57,053 nucleotides of DNA from Planctomycetaceae bacterium (lineage in GTDB: Bacteria > Planctomycetota > Planctomycetia > Pirellulales > Pirellulaceae), in contig PBTE01000047.1 in the NCBI GenBank assembly GCA_002726515.1, positions 1 to 57,053 on the forward strand. Direction: 5' to 3'. The notes beneath the pieces were generated by a model. The model ran no database searches. It was not told the DNA's origin and worked only from the letters and a program-made list of their open reading frames with translations. How positions within the stretch are numbered: the stretch's first letter is position 1; the number at the start of each line of letters is the position of its first letter. A program made the translations under genes and the position numbers. Below are positions 1 to 9,756 of this stretch, piece after piece.

Positions 1-541
1 CGTAGGTGCGTCGATGACCATCGGAGGAGAAAGCCATTTGATCTGGAGTCAGCGGACCGATCGGGAACACCAAGTGTCACATTCTCGATCCCTGAAAGAG
101 GCACTCCCTTTATCTTAGCATGTTGATTCAACGAATGACTATCACTGGTCATTTGTTCGGAAAACCTGATACAATGGCGAAAAGCCACAGAAAGATCTGG
201 CAAGCGGGAATTCTTCCACCCGGTCAATGGTTGTCTGGTCGTTCGGTTTGGCCCGCAACATGCGCACCAGATGCGGGCCGCATGCGGCCCGCTCTTTCTA
301 GTCTGAGCTAACACATCAGGGTTCGATAGGTCATCACTGATCTTCGCTGCAACCGAGTCCAAACGATCCAAAACAACACGCAATCGCTTCATCCGGGGTT
401 TCTCACTCGACGGGAAACTCCGGGAAAGAGTAACATCACGGAAAACCCGCCCTCGTTAACGACGGCACAAGACAACCATCGGCTGACAACTGGGTTTTGA
501 TCTGTCTCACGCAATGTCAATCACAGGCGAATATTAACAGC
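1..541. other. Left-edge non-coding stretch
   Basis: No open frame here looks like a protein. The only structure I see is the perfect 20-bp palindrome at 273-292, listed separately. The GT9 gene begins at the right end of this stretch. Confidence 0.5.
273..298 (+). terminator. GC-rich palindrome with T-rich tail
   Basis: GCGGGCCGCATGCGGCCCGC is a perfect 20-bp palindrome at 273-292, followed by TCTTTC. As RNA it would form a very stable hairpin of about 8 bp with a tiny loop and a weak U-rich tail, so a rho-independent terminator on the plus strand is plausible. No plus-strand gene ending just before it lies inside the window, so its partner is unknown. A protein-binding palindrome is the alternative. 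Confidence 0.4.
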
Positions 542-1660
542 ATGCGCGCCCGCCACCTGAAATATCTTGGTCTGCAGGAGAACGAAGATGGACTCGTCAA
601 ACTTTCCGTTTTACTTCCAGATGGTGGCGAAAAGGAAATTGAAATCAACAAGGACTTCAAAACGGGATCGAACGATCTGACGGAAGAAGAGTATCAACGA
701 TTTACCTTGCGAACTTTTGACTTCAACACTCCCCAGTCTCTCATTTTCGACGTAACAGGAGGTCTGGGTGATTTTATCATCGTTCTGGAAACGATCCTTA
801 CGCTGCAGCGCGAGATCGCCTCTCAAAAATCTGCCGACTTTGAATTCATTGCCGTGATGCCGGACGGCAAGCTTCAACGGTTTCGTCGTTTGTTAAACGC
901 CCTGGCCATCTTCGACAAAATCGTGTCCAAAGAAAAGCCATCTGAATGGAAGCCCAAGTACCAGACACAGTACCTGCGAGCCACCCCGGAAGGCGTTCGT
1001 CCCGCTTATCTTTACATGGGGTCCTTTTGGCAATTCCTGTGGGCCAACTGGGGGATCCCGGGAAGGTGCGAGAATCCCGAAACTCTCGTCAGTCGCGGAA
1101 GTGTCCAAGCACTTCTCACCAAGGAATATCCAAACATCGCCCGGCAGTTGAACTTGCCCGAACCGGGAGAATTCGTTCTGTTCTGTCCCGACGCCTACTC
1201 GATGAAAGACAACAAATCATGGCCGGTCGAATACTGGCTAGATTTGACAAAACAGGCTGCGGCGCATGACGAGTTGAAGATCATTGTGAATAGCACCGAT
1301 ACGGCATTCGATGAACATTTCCAAAACTCACCCAACGTGACAAGATTTGACCGAATGCTCGACGTAGTCGGCTTGCTCTCCATTGTTCACAGCGCCAAAT
1401 GCGTTGTTTCGATTGACTCGGGCCCGGCGCACCTGGCGGGCACTCTGAAAACGCCCTGCATTTGCTTGTGGGGCCCCACAACTCCTCTCATCCACGGACA
1501 CCGTAACAATCACAATTTGCGTGTCTCCAGTTGCCCACCATGTTACGCCGGACAGCGTTCCCGTCTATGTATCGACAACGTCTGCATGAGAGAAATAACG
1601 TCGGACAGTGTCTTCACACTTCTCAAAAGGGCTCTCGAAGGTGTCTATCATCCGCAATAG
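542..1660 (+). CDS. Glycosyltransferase family 9 (heptosyltransferase-like)
   Basis: Transfers a sugar from a nucleotide donor, probably to a lipid-linked or surface glycan on the cytoplasmic side. The family is typified by LPS heptosyltransferases. Two GT9 hallmarks are visible: the glycine-rich GGLGDF at about residues 73-78, which opens the first Rossmann half, and SIDSGPAHLAG at about 290-300, the donor-binding signature of the second half. Near the C-terminus CPPCYAG and two more cysteines look like a small metal or disulfide site. The ORF opens at a TTG at 497, but the ATG at 542 (MRARHLKYLG) is the more natural start; neither has a strong ribosome site. Length, about 372 residues, is normal. 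It is probably cotranscribed with the small gene at 1761. The exact sugar cannot be told. Confidence 0.85.
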   Translation: MRARHLKYLGLQENEDGLVKLSVLLPDGGEKEIEINKDFKTGSNDLTEEEYQRFTLRTFDFNTPQSLIFDVTGGLGDFIIVLETILTLQREIASQKSADFEFIAVMPDGKLQRFRRLLNALAIFDKIVSKEKPSEWKPKYQTQYLRATPEGVRPAYLYMGSFWQFLWANWGIPGRCENPETLVSRGSVQALLTKEYPNIARQLNLPEPGEFVLFCPDAYSMKDNKSWPVEYWLDLTKQAAAHDELKIIVNSTDTAFDEHFQNSPNVTRFDRMLDVVGLLSIVHSAKCVVSIDSGPAHLAGTLKTPCICLWGPTTPLIHGHRNNHNLRVSSCPPCYAGQRSRLCIDNVCMREITSDSVFTLLKRALEGVYHPQ

Positions 1661-1760
1661 TCTTGGATCCGTAGGATGGTTGCACCAAACCTTTCATTTT
1701 GAGCATTTTAAAAACCAGTTGTTTTTGCCGAAATACTACAACGTCAAATAGGAAAACCCA

Positions 1761-1970
1761 ATGGCTTCGGAAAAAACGCTCGTCCACGCCATACAACACA
1801 TCGCTGCCAACCTCATTCGCCGGCCACTTACCAATGAAGAATCTCAACAGCTTACCGAACTGTTCGAGAACGGGTCCGGGACGCCGCAGGAACGCGCCCA
1901 TCAAGCCGTACTCGAATTCACGGGCATGACGGATGTCCAATTGCAACGGCGGGGTATCAGCTTCCGCTAA
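1761..1970 (+). CDS. Small hypothetical protein (69 aa)
   Basis: A short predicted helical protein that I do not recognise. The ATG is preceded by AGGA at a 7-nt spacing, a better ribosome site than most genes here have. The sequence has the amphipathic, charged look of a folded small protein: HAIQHIAANLIRRPLT, then a helix ending in LTELFENG. It follows the GT9 gene by 100 bp on the same strand and ends before the convergent DUF6165 gene. There are no membrane segments or cysteines. Confidence 0.5.
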   Translation: MASEKTLVHAIQHIAANLIRRPLTNEESQQLTELFENGSGTPQERAHQAVLEFTGMTDVQLQRRGISFR

Positions 1971-2058
1971 GCCCAGGCTATCCGTAGGTGATGCACGACC
2001 AATGCCAGTTCGTTCAATTCTGTGCCGACCCCCGCTTCCCCTCTCAGCGGCAACCCCC

Positions 2059-2460
2059 TCAAGTTACGTCGCGCTCGTAGGACGCATAAGATTTTTCTTC
2101 GACAAAATTTGATCCCAGTTTTTGATTGATGGTGCGTTTAATTTCGGCCCGTTCGTCATTATTGACATACACGGATCGGGCCAATTCGATGAAGGCCTGA
2201 TCGAATTCTCCCTGCCCCTCCTTGATGCGGATCGCATCTTCAATTTCCCAGAGTGCTTCATTGGATTTTCGCAACGCGGAAAATTCCTCAGCAACCACAT
2301 CCAAGGAAATACTGGCGTTTTCTAGTTTTGCAATCAAATACGCCAGCTCTTTGTTGATATTTTCTAATTTATCCGCATCTGTGATCTTGTCTTGCTTGAT
2401 TTGCAAAATGGTTAGCTTGTCGAAAAATTCTCCCAGGGATATTTCGATATCGATGTTCAT
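2059..2460 (-). CDS. DUF6165 family protein
   Basis: About 133 residues, the usual size for this family. It begins with the typical MNIDIEISLGEFFDKLTILQ and continues as charged helices (KQDKITDADKLENINKEL) to the C-terminus. The function is not established; the family is recurrently found beside glycosyltransferases and other surface-glycan genes, as here beside GT9 and SGNH genes. It is soluble, with no signal peptide. The start is the ATG at 2460, with GAGG about 12 nt upstream. The gene lies downstream of the SGNH gene on the same strand, 138 bp away. Family call is from memory of the N-terminal pattern. Confidence 0.75.
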   Translation of the reverse strand: MNIDIEISLGEFFDKLTILQIKQDKITDADKLENINKELAYLIAKLENASISLDVVAEEFSALRKSNEALWEIEDAIRIKEGQGEFDQAFIELARSVYVNNDERAEIKRTINQKLGSNFVEEKSYASYERDVT

Positions 2461-2598
2461 GTCAGTTCGTTACCTCGTGAAAAATTCAACTTCTTTTGTC
2501 AACCTGCCAACAGGCCGCAAAACAAGCGTTCCAGAAATCCAAGTCGCTGTTTACCGTCACTGACGGGATGAGCATCCGCCTCCATCAGATTGACTCGA

Positions 2599-3780
2599 TC
2601 ACCGTGATGGTGGTCCCTTCACCTCGTAAAGAAACCCAGTTAACTCCTCCTCAACGATGCGCGACGCAACTTTGTTACCGTATTCATTCCAATGGTAATC
2701 ATGCTTGCGAAAATACGATTTAACTTGACGTTTTCCAGTCTGCTGGTACATCGGTGGCAAAAGATCGACGATCCGCAGGGAAGGATGGCTGGCTGCCAAC
2801 CCCAGCAAACTTTCCGTTAATGGCCTCTGTTGGGTTTGACGAAAACGCATGAAGTCGTTGAAAACCGGAATCAATACAATGGCCACCCTTTTACCAGCGG
2901 CTTCTTCGACCATCCTTTCGATACAATAACGCAGCAAGTTAAACTGTTCCTCGCCAAGATCATAGTAGTAGGAAGGAAAACGATTTCCAGAGTTGACCGC
3001 AATCTCGTCCACATTCTGCTGCTCCTTTGCGGACAGGCTGCGATAGAGCATGTTGAAAGCATTGAAACTATAGAGTCTCCGTCTGAAAAACCCTCTTAGC
3101 GTTGGCTCGCGATAGTCAAACCGCTCATAGTGCGGATAGTTCCCCAGCAAGTAGGGGCGAAAACGATACTCGTAGCGCAAGGCGGTTTGCGCAGCTTTAT
3201 AGTCCAAGTCCCAAAAATCATTCAATGGCAAAACACCGACGACCAACCCTTCGTGCGAGTACTGTTTTGCCAGCTTGCGATAGACAAGAAGGGATTGATA
3301 CGGACCGAAGTGTGACATGCCAAAATTCAAATGCTCCAGGCCCGTCGATGTTTCCAGCAAATTCGTCAGGCGATGATCTTCGGAAACCCCCCAACCCTCG
3401 ATAAACGAGTCGCCTAGCACCACCACACGAGAATGGTCCGAATCTCGTTTGCGTTCGACATCCCTGGCACCTATGGAGTTCGTGCGATAGACAACTGAAA
3501 ATTCCTGACGGGTGTGAACTTCATTGGCGTGGGCGTGATGCCATACCCCAAATTCTGAATGCGCCGGATCCCAAAGAGTCGAGCGGGCAGGGGGAGGAGC
3601 CGGAATATTCAGTACACCGCCACGGACGAGGTAACGAATTGCAACTTCAAGAAACACGGCCGCCAGCACAATTGACACCGTGAGCACTGCCGTTCGGTAC
3701 AGGTGGATTCGATTGAGAGAAATATGAATGGTCACGGTCAGCGTCAATTGCGTTGGCGACGTGGCCACCTTGGCATTCAC
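2599..3780 (-). CDS. Membrane-anchored SGNH/GDSL hydrolase-like protein
   Basis: Resembles SGNH-fold proteins that add or remove acyl groups on extracellular polysaccharides (AlgX/AlgJ and OatA-type domains). A single N-terminal membrane segment at about residues 28-50 (TAVLTVSIVLAAVFLEVAIRY) anchors a periplasmic domain. The SGNH block I motif is RVVVLGDSFIEGWG (catalytic Ser in GDS) at about 120-133. The distal catalytic Asp/His is in HDYHWNEYGNKVA near residue 370. It starts at a GTG at 3780, just after an AAAGG stretch; no ATG fits as well. A second, diverged SGNH protein lies at 32724-34244. Substrate and direction (acylation or deacylation) are inferred only from family and neighbours. 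Confidence 0.75.
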   Translation of the reverse strand: MNAKVATSPTQLTLTVTIHISLNRIHLYRTAVLTVSIVLAAVFLEVAIRYLVRGGVLNIPAPPPARSTLWDPAHSEFGVWHHAHANEVHTRQEFSVVYRTNSIGARDVERKRDSDHSRVVVLGDSFIEGWGVSEDHRLTNLLETSTGLEHLNFGMSHFGPYQSLLVYRKLAKQYSHEGLVVGVLPLNDFWDLDYKAAQTALRYEYRFRPYLLGNYPHYERFDYREPTLRGFFRRRLYSFNAFNMLYRSLSAKEQQNVDEIAVNSGNRFPSYYYDLGEEQFNLLRYCIERMVEEAAGKRVAIVLIPVFNDFMRFRQTQQRPLTESLLGLAASHPSLRIVDLLPPMYQQTGKRQVKSYFRKHDYHWNEYGNKVASRIVEEELTGFLYEVKGPPSR

Positions 3781-4154
3781 ACCTTTACGACGATGTCGCA
3801 GGCCAGCGCGTCGCGAACTCGTTTATAACACAATTGTGTAATGCATCCAAGAGATTCGGGCCACGTACCAAGACGGATTCATCCTCCTGCTTCAGACGAG
3901 CCAATGCCCCGTCCGGCGACCGGAAAACAGATTCCCCTTGGTAAAATTCTCGGTCGATGCTGAAACCCTGCCGGGAAACACAGGCACACGAGAGTGATGC
4001 GATTACTTCCTCTGCCAGTCAAGATCTCGGTACCCGGCGTCAATGCTTGCTATTGCATCGCCTGGCAACTAATCTTGATCTCTGGGAAGGGGGGTAGTAC
4101 GATTCGGGTCGGTGATACGCACACTAACTTTTCCCGCACAACCAACCCAGCGGT
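3781..4154. other. Divergent intergenic region
   Basis: Separates the minus-strand SGNH gene from the plus-strand GT-DUF6065 gene and should hold promoters for both. I see no clear -35/-10 pair, repeat or hairpin and no convincing small gene. Confidence 0.4.
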
Positions 4155-5840
4155 ATGGCACCCACCTACGATATCCTCGCGTCTGCCGAAAACAACATCT
4201 ACAACGCCTGGCAGGCCATGCTCTTTCACTACTCCTGCCAGAAATACGCGGGGCACACCCCCATTATTGTTGTGCATGGCAACGACCGGCCACTGATGCC
4301 CGGATTTCAACTGATTCAACGCGCGGGAGGTCGTATTCAACTGACGCGCAACTACCGTCATGACCGGGGACTGGTTTATGCACGCCGGAACACTGCTGGA
4401 ACTTTGGCGTGTGTCCGCAGCGATGCCGATTATCTTGTCCTGTGTGATCCGGACACTATTTTCTTCCGACCCCTGCCTGTGGATGAGTATTTCCTCGCGG
4501 AAAATCAAGTCAGTTTCGATTCTGTTCCGTACTTAAATGTCAAAAGAAACAACTTGGCGGTCTTGGAAAACATTTGCAACAAGGCGGGTCTACCGCTGGA
4601 ACTTCTGTTGCAATCTCCGATCAGCGGCAGCGTACCCCACATCGTGCCAGCCGCCTGCCGCGAAGCGTTGAGCCAACAATGGCTGCAGAACATCGAACTG
4701 TTCGAGGTCCACTCGCCGGAGCCTCGAACCTCCGGTGTGCAAATGCCCCTGACTGCCAGCATGTGGGCACTCGTGATGGCAGCCCACCAACTGAAAATCG
4801 AGCCGGTGTTCACAAATTTCAGCATCTTCAACCGAGACGGAGGGCGCCAATTCTCACCTTCGTCTTCAAACATTGTGATGCTGCATTACCGTTACGGTGA
4901 TTCCGGATTCGACAAGAATAATTACAGTCAGCGGCAAGAAAAGTGTGACAAGGTATGGCAGGCAAGCGCCCCTGAAGGAACCGTCAACGGACTCTTGTGT
5001 GAACAACTACACGAAGCGGACAACTACTATAAAACTACGAAACTGGCAAGCATTCAAGAGAACCGCTTTGTGCCACCTGAGAACATCCCTGACCAAATAG
5101 ATGTGCCCGACGACACGTTGTTGGTGATCTCTCAACGCGAGGAACTAGAGAAGTACACATCCCTCATTGAACCCCTCAAGGGCCGGAAAGAACGTGACTG
5201 GTTCGTCCAACACGCGTACTTCTGTTTGCCCCTGACAATGGGGAATCAGCATGGGTTCATCGTGAACAGCCTTTATGACTTCTGGGTTCACTGGAACGGA
5301 GGACAAACTGCTGAAGACATCGCCATTCGAAAGAGGCCCGAGGACAGTGATCTGTTCAACAGTCAATTAATCAAGTCGCATTTTGGAATGAGCACGGTAA
5401 CGATCCAAAACACATGGACCTTCAGAACGCCGAAAGGAGTCAATCTGATGGTGGTCACTCCACCAAATTTTTCTATCGATGGCATTGCTCATATGGCGGC
5501 AGTCGTCGAAACCGATAACCTTCGCCGAGATTTCACCTTCAACCTTCGAGTCACTCGACAAGATGAAGAAATTTTCATTCCGAAGGGATCGCCTATCGGT
5601 TGTGTGTTGCCTTATCCACGACATTTTATCGATCAGTACAAAGTCAAGCTGGCGTCGGAGATACTAGATCCCGACGTGGCCGAAAACGAACGACGCACAA
5701 TGCGTTATCATGCCATCGAAAGATCCGAGTATGACGTTGGCAACAAGCACTCCATTGGACGTCGATACATGGAAGGTGAAGACATCTACGGAAACAAGTT
5801 CGAGGACCACCAAATCACCCTCGATGCCGACAAAGACTGA
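4155..5840 (+). CDS. Glycosyltransferase-like domain fused to DUF6065
   Basis: A 561-residue protein with two parts. Residues 1 to about 290 look like a GT-A nucleotide-sugar transferase: an alternating beta/alpha start (AMLFHYSCQKYAGHTPIIVV) and a DxD-type metal site in YLVLCDPDTIFFRPLP at about residues 94-109. Residues of about 320-555 match the DUF6065 pattern, with the conserved core LPLTMGNQHGFIVNSLYDF and, further on, NTWTFRTPKGVNLMV and SPIGCVLPYPRHFI. DUF6065 has no established function and is often found near halogenase and hydroxylase genes. Fusion to a GT domain hints that it modifies or recognises the glycosylated product. It starts at the ATG at 4155 without a clear ribosome site. 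It converges with the halogenase gene. Confidence 0.65.
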   Translation: MAPTYDILASAENNIYNAWQAMLFHYSCQKYAGHTPIIVVHGNDRPLMPGFQLIQRAGGRIQLTRNYRHDRGLVYARRNTAGTLACVRSDADYLVLCDPDTIFFRPLPVDEYFLAENQVSFDSVPYLNVKRNNLAVLENICNKAGLPLELLLQSPISGSVPHIVPAACREALSQQWLQNIELFEVHSPEPRTSGVQMPLTASMWALVMAAHQLKIEPVFTNFSIFNRDGGRQFSPSSSNIVMLHYRYGDSGFDKNNYSQRQEKCDKVWQASAPEGTVNGLLCEQLHEADNYYKTTKLASIQENRFVPPENIPDQIDVPDDTLLVISQREELEKYTSLIEPLKGRKERDWFVQHAYFCLPLTMGNQHGFIVNSLYDFWVHWNGGQTAEDIAIRKRPEDSDLFNSQLIKSHFGMSTVTIQNTWTFRTPKGVNLMVVTPPNFSIDGIAHMAAVVETDNLRRDFTFNLRVTRQDEEIFIPKGSPIGCVLPYPRHFIDQYKVKLASEILDPDVAENERRTMRYHAIERSEYDVGNKHSIGRRYMEGEDIYGNKFEDHQITLDADKD

Positions 5841-5942
5841 CACTCCACCTGGCAGCGACGCACCGGTCGGAATATTTCAACTGCCGCATCACAAGATAGA
5901 AAGTACGCCTGCTGCAAGCTAACTCAGCCTGTGATGGGGAGT

Positions 5943-7469
5943 TCAGTTTCGACTGCCCACGAGACTGGGCCAGGTGTCGATGGCAGCCAGGGCCTCATTC
6001 TGAGGCAGGGCCCTTAACTGAATCTGGTCCCAAACGACTGCTTTGTTTGCCAAATCGCCTCGCGTCTTCGCAGGTATCTTTGTTGCGACTTCGTGTGGGA
6101 GTTCCCCTTGGCCCAACATAAAAAGATCAAAGGCATTCCACGGAAAGATCGTGTAGCGGCCGAGGTGCCGATAGTCCGGATTTTCGTCAATGCCATTTTC
6201 TAGAAACGGCCCCTTTTCATAAAAAAGCTGGCGGATCGTCTCAAAACCAGAGATGTCGACTTTTTCGCGACATGTTTTCCAGAACTCTGTTTCAAAACGT
6301 TTGTTGAAGCGAAAATGAACTCCGAGAAACCAGCGAATGTTGTCCCACGTAGCGTTGGTTGTGGTGTTAATAGTTTGTCTTGAAGTAACGTCGTTGTCAC
6401 TCTTCGGAAAATTGCGCACGAATTCCAGGATGGTGCTGATGATCATGTGAATTCCTGTACTCTCCAGAGGCTCGACAAAACCAAAGGAGTTGCCAACACT
6501 CATCACATTACCCACGAACGCCTGTTCATGCCTGCCTACCCGGAATTTGACGAGTTTTGGATCTATAGCATCAGGATACTTTCTCTTCATTTCAGCAAGG
6601 GCTGATTCATCGTCACAAAAGCCGGATGAATAAACGTATCCCAGGTGGTCTTCCGTACGGACTGGAATGATCCACGTCCATCCATGATCCATGGTGACGG
6701 CCGTCGTGTAGGGCTTGGGCTGTCCATTATTCGGGCGAGTCACGGTCCAGGCACTGTCGGTGTAAAGGCTGTCCGCGTAACTGATGAATTTCGAACCCAT
6801 CGCTTTTTCCAGCAAAACAGACCGAAAACCGCTGCAATCGACGTAAAGATCAAAAGACAGGTTTCCCAATTCGGGGCTGAAAAGATGATCGATCGCCGTA
6901 CCAGCCTCATTCAGCTTGACCTCCTGGATCGTGCCGAGTCGCATCTCGACCCCCGCATCCTTCAGTTTGCTCCGCAAGTAACCGATGAAGCATTCATTTT
7001 CAAGGTGATAAGCATAATTCGTCTTATTATGAATGGGTGTCAGTTTACTCCCACCTGCCGACCTGAGCATGTGGCTCTTGTCGTTTTTCATAAATACGGA
7101 TGTTAAACATCCGTTCCTTATATCTCCAGTCTGCTGGATTGCATTCCAACTGTCATTACGATCAAACGGGTAGTGGAAAGCATAGTCCCCGGGCAGGCCC
7201 CATTCGAATTTAATCCCCAGCTTCCAGGTAGGTTGCACCACTCTGTAAAATTCGGCGGCATCCAGTCCAAGGCCCTGATGGAGAAACATTACAATGAGCG
7301 GCGTCGTAGCCTCTCCCACACCAATCACGGGGATGCTCTCAGATTCCACAACCGTCACTTCAAGGTGCGGGATCTGTTTCTTCAGCGCCAAAGCGGTCAG
7401 GTATCCGGCCGTTCCACCGCCAACGATGCCAACCTTGCGATAGGGCGAATTGGGGTTTTCGTCTGCCAT
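5943..7469 (-). CDS. Flavin-dependent tryptophan-halogenase-type enzyme
   Basis: Family members use FADH2, O2 and halide to make HOCl, which is handed through a tunnel as a lysine chloramine to an aromatic substrate. Features, counted from the chosen start: FAD-binding GIVGGGTAGYLTAL (about 14-27), GVGEATTP (about 50-57), the catalytic lysine in LGIKFEW (K87), the halogenase signature GWTWIIP (about 263-269) and the active-site glutamate in EPLESTGI (E336). All key residues are present. The ORF reaches back to 7538, but the ATG at 7469 has a good GAGGA site and leads straight into the FAD motif, giving 508 aa, normal for the family. A flavin reductase is not in the window. The substrate could be free tryptophan, but with glycan and DUF6065 neighbours a peptide- or carrier-bound residue is equally possible. 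Confidence 0.9.
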   Translation of the reverse strand: MADENPNSPYRKVGIVGGGTAGYLTALALKKQIPHLEVTVVESESIPVIGVGEATTPLIVMFLHQGLGLDAAEFYRVVQPTWKLGIKFEWGLPGDYAFHYPFDRNDSWNAIQQTGDIRNGCLTSVFMKNDKSHMLRSAGGSKLTPIHNKTNYAYHLENECFIGYLRSKLKDAGVEMRLGTIQEVKLNEAGTAIDHLFSPELGNLSFDLYVDCSGFRSVLLEKAMGSKFISYADSLYTDSAWTVTRPNNGQPKPYTTAVTMDHGWTWIIPVRTEDHLGYVYSSGFCDDESALAEMKRKYPDAIDPKLVKFRVGRHEQAFVGNVMSVGNSFGFVEPLESTGIHMIISTILEFVRNFPKSDNDVTSRQTINTTTNATWDNIRWFLGVHFRFNKRFETEFWKTCREKVDISGFETIRQLFYEKGPFLENGIDENPDYRHLGRYTIFPWNAFDLFMLGQGELPHEVATKIPAKTRGDLANKAVVWDQIQLRALPQNEALAAIDTWPSLVGSRN

Positions 7470-8134
7470 CAGAGTGATCCTCTTGTGTCTCCGTGGTTGC
7501 GTCGTTTTGTAACGACGGGCACGATCCTGTTCCCTCAATTTTAGTTTGACAAACTGGGATCCCGAAAGAGGCCGCTCCTACGGACGTCGAGTCGATCGGA
7601 TCATTCCAATTCTGTCACCGTACACCAGAATCCAGATAGGCTCATTCAAACACCATTTTCGCAAAAGCACAACTCACCGCTTCCGGAAAAATATCTCCCG
7701 TCGCGTGAAACCCGGGGTATTCTCACAAGGTCTCCAGCTTGCAGTCACCACGAACGTACGGAAACCTCGTTGAACAACAGAGTTTTGATTCCCCCCGCCC
7801 ACTGACCGGTATTATAATTTTCGCGACTGTTGGACACAATCTTCACTATCTTTTTTACAATGATTAGAGAAACGGTTTTGCGGAACTGACGGTCTTTAAC
7901 GTTTTAACGTCGTCAACAACAACAAATCACCTCACTCGCCTCGGAAAGTGGCTCGCTCGCCAGGTGTGCAGTTTGTAAGGAATAACACAGGATACATTCG
8001 TGGCAGCACCTTCCCATGCAGCACCAGTTACGTCGCCGGCTACCTGGCCTCTGAGGTAGGAGCGAGAAGAAGCTCACAAATATTTGCCATATTATTTATG
8101 TGAATTTGAGTAGTACTTACAACCCGGAAACCCA
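7470..8134. other. Divergent intergenic region
   Basis: Lies between the halogenase gene (minus) and the lipoprotein gene (plus). It contains several AT-rich patches, including TATTATAAT near 7810, but no -35 box at proper spacing that I would defend. No repeat or small gene with a ribosome site is seen. Confidence 0.35.
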
Positions 8135-8566
8135 ATGCAGCGTTACCTTCCCACTTGGAATCAGCCAAACACCTTTCTGCCAAGTTGGACCGCCTTGATG
8201 TTGGTCAGCGCTATGATTGGTTGCTCATCGCGTGCCGAGCAACAGGACAGGGGTTTGATCACTTTGGACGGTCAGCCCCTGGTGGATGCTCTGATTTTTT
8301 TTCAACGCGAAGGTGACGAGATGGCCACCGCCATGGGAAATACCAACCAGGCGGGAGAAGTTTTCATGTACCGCGTCTCAAACCTGAAAGCTATTCCGCC
8401 TGACACGTACAAAGTGGTGATCACGCCGATGCAAGGGGCGAACTTCCATGGACAGCCTGAAGCTGGACCGGTGATCCCCAAGATTTACCGCGACGCTTCG
8501 ACGACTCCGTTATCTATCGAGGTACCTGTCGGAAAAAAATACACCCTGCCGTTGTTCTCCCAATAG
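8135..8566 (+). CDS. Small lipoprotein with transthyretin-like beta domain
   Basis: A 143-residue probable lipoprotein. The N-terminal hydrophobic stretch (WTALMLVSAMIGC) ends in a plausible lipobox, with Cys at about residue 32. After this comes a short beta-sandwich of the carboxypeptidase-regulatory/transthyretin type common in planctomycetes, seen in GLITLDGQPLVDALIFFQ and the IPPDTYKVVITP strand pair. No enzymatic residues are evident. Such proteins often sit beside DUF1559 genes; here one follows convergently 50 bp away. The start is the ATG at 8135. Confidence 0.7.
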   Translation: MQRYLPTWNQPNTFLPSWTALMLVSAMIGCSSRAEQQDRGLITLDGQPLVDALIFFQREGDEMATAMGNTNQAGEVFMYRVSNLKAIPPDTYKVVITPMQGANFHGQPEAGPVIPKIYRDASTTPLSIEVPVGKKYTLPLFSQ

Positions 8567-8568
8567 CC

Positions 8569-8608
8569 AGCGTCGGATTACCCACCTGCCAGCCCCTCAT
8601 TCGACGCT
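8569..8608. terminator. Inverted repeat between convergent genes
   Basis: AGCGTCG at 8569-8575 pairs perfectly with CGACGCT at 8602-8608 across a 26-nt loop. It sits right between the ends of two convergent genes, so it may act as a two-way transcription stop. There is no T-tract and the loop is long, so this is weak. Confidence 0.3.
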
Positions 8609-8616
8609 CCCTGCCA

Positions 8617-9645
8617 TCACGGTGGCGGGCATGGTTTGTATAAATCGGCCGGGCCCCCATCTCCTTCATCGACAGGGTTACTCTGATCGGGAATGATCTT
8701 CAACAGCCAGACCTCCTGGTCGATGTCCGTGGTTACCGTGTGCACGCTCCCATCGGCATGCGCTGCATTCATTAACCCGGGATGCATCGTCATCGCCCGA
8801 TGATACCAGTTACCGTCGGGATGCAGGGGACTGGAGGGCGGTTTCAGAGCGTCCGCAGTGATGTTGATCCAGTGCGGCTGATCAATCGAGTGGGGCGGAA
8901 TTCGAAAGCCAAAGATAGCGGAGTAAACATTCAAGCGTGCCATCGCCGGCCATGCATAATCGACTTCATGAGCGGCTTTGGAGATCTCGGCGAACATGAT
9001 CACATTCGACGTACCGTTGGGAACGCCTCCCAGTTTGTATTTGGCTTTCCACGATTTGGATGTCAACCAGGCGCACTTCAGTGGCTTGGGTCGTTTACGC
9101 CCCAAAAGTAGATAGTTCGCCCCGTAGCTGGTGTACTTATTTGTCGCCTCTGAGGATATGCCGGTGTTTTCAAACAACATCGTGTCGGTGGGGCATATGT
9201 ACTGAGGGACATGACCGTAGACGTCCCAGTAACTTTCGCCCGCTGGTGTAGGATAACCGGGAACATCGGAATGCAGGCCTATTTCCCAGAAATACGGACT
9301 TTTGGTTGCCGCGGCATGTGCGTAGGCAGGATCAAACAATTGCTGCTGTTCCATGTGTGGCAGGATGATGTGAAACAGGCTCATCGCGAGTTGGGGGTTA
9401 GCACCAAAACGAACCAACTCCGGAAATCTTCCCTTGCCCATTCTTGAGGACTCGTTGTGAACAGCCAGCGCCAATTGTTTCATTCGATTCGCACAATCGA
9501 TGCGGCGAGCCGATTCCCGGGCGATCATAACGGCCGGCAACAACAGAGCCGTCAGGATGGCAATGATCAGGATAACTACCAGCAGTTCTACCAGGGTGAA
9601 AGCACCCCGATGATAACATGCAGAAGGTCTTTCATTTTCTATCAC
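8617..9645 (-). CDS. DUF1559 protein with type IV pilin-like N-terminus
   Basis: A member of the large planctomycete DUF1559 family. The prepilin signature [24 protein letters not shown] is visible at the start: cleavage after Gly, methylation of the Phe/Ala side, then one membrane helix (written here in full only to 20 residues: [20 protein letters not shown]). It is followed by [21 protein letters not shown], the standard DUF1559 entry, and the C-terminal [10 protein letters not shown] (H-x-DGSV) motif. The function is unproven, probably a surface fibre or secretion-related pseudopilin. The ORF extends to 9873 but the extra N-terminus looks non-coding and has no second Met. The GTG at 9645 places the helix normally, giving about 342 aa. 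Confidence 0.85.
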   Translation of the reverse strand: MIENERPSACYHRGAFTLVELLVVILIIAILTALLLPAVMIARESARRIDCANRMKQLALAVHNESSRMGKGRFPELVRFGANPQLAMSLFHIILPHMEQQQLFDPAYAHAAATKSPYFWEIGLHSDVPGYPTPAGESYWDVYGHVPQYICPTDTMLFENTGISSEATNKYTSYGANYLLLGRKRPKPLKCAWLTSKSWKAKYKLGGVPNGTSNVIMFAEISKAAHEVDYAWPAMARLNVYSAIFGFRIPPHSIDQPHWINITADALKPPSSPLHPDGNWYHRAMTMHPGLMNAAHADGSVHTVTTDIDQEVWLLKIIPDQSNPVDEGDGGPADLYKPCPPP

Positions 9646-9756
9646 GATCGAAATGCTTGCGGTTGGAAACACAACTATCCAGAAACTACTTGCCAGTTTT
9701 CCCGACGATTTGCTACATTTCGGATAAGTTTTGGCAACGCTCGGCGGACCGTTGCT

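Noticed and set aside
120..311. 63-codon ORF at the left edge
   Set aside because: It runs through the GC palindrome at 273-292 and has no ribosome site or protein-like features.
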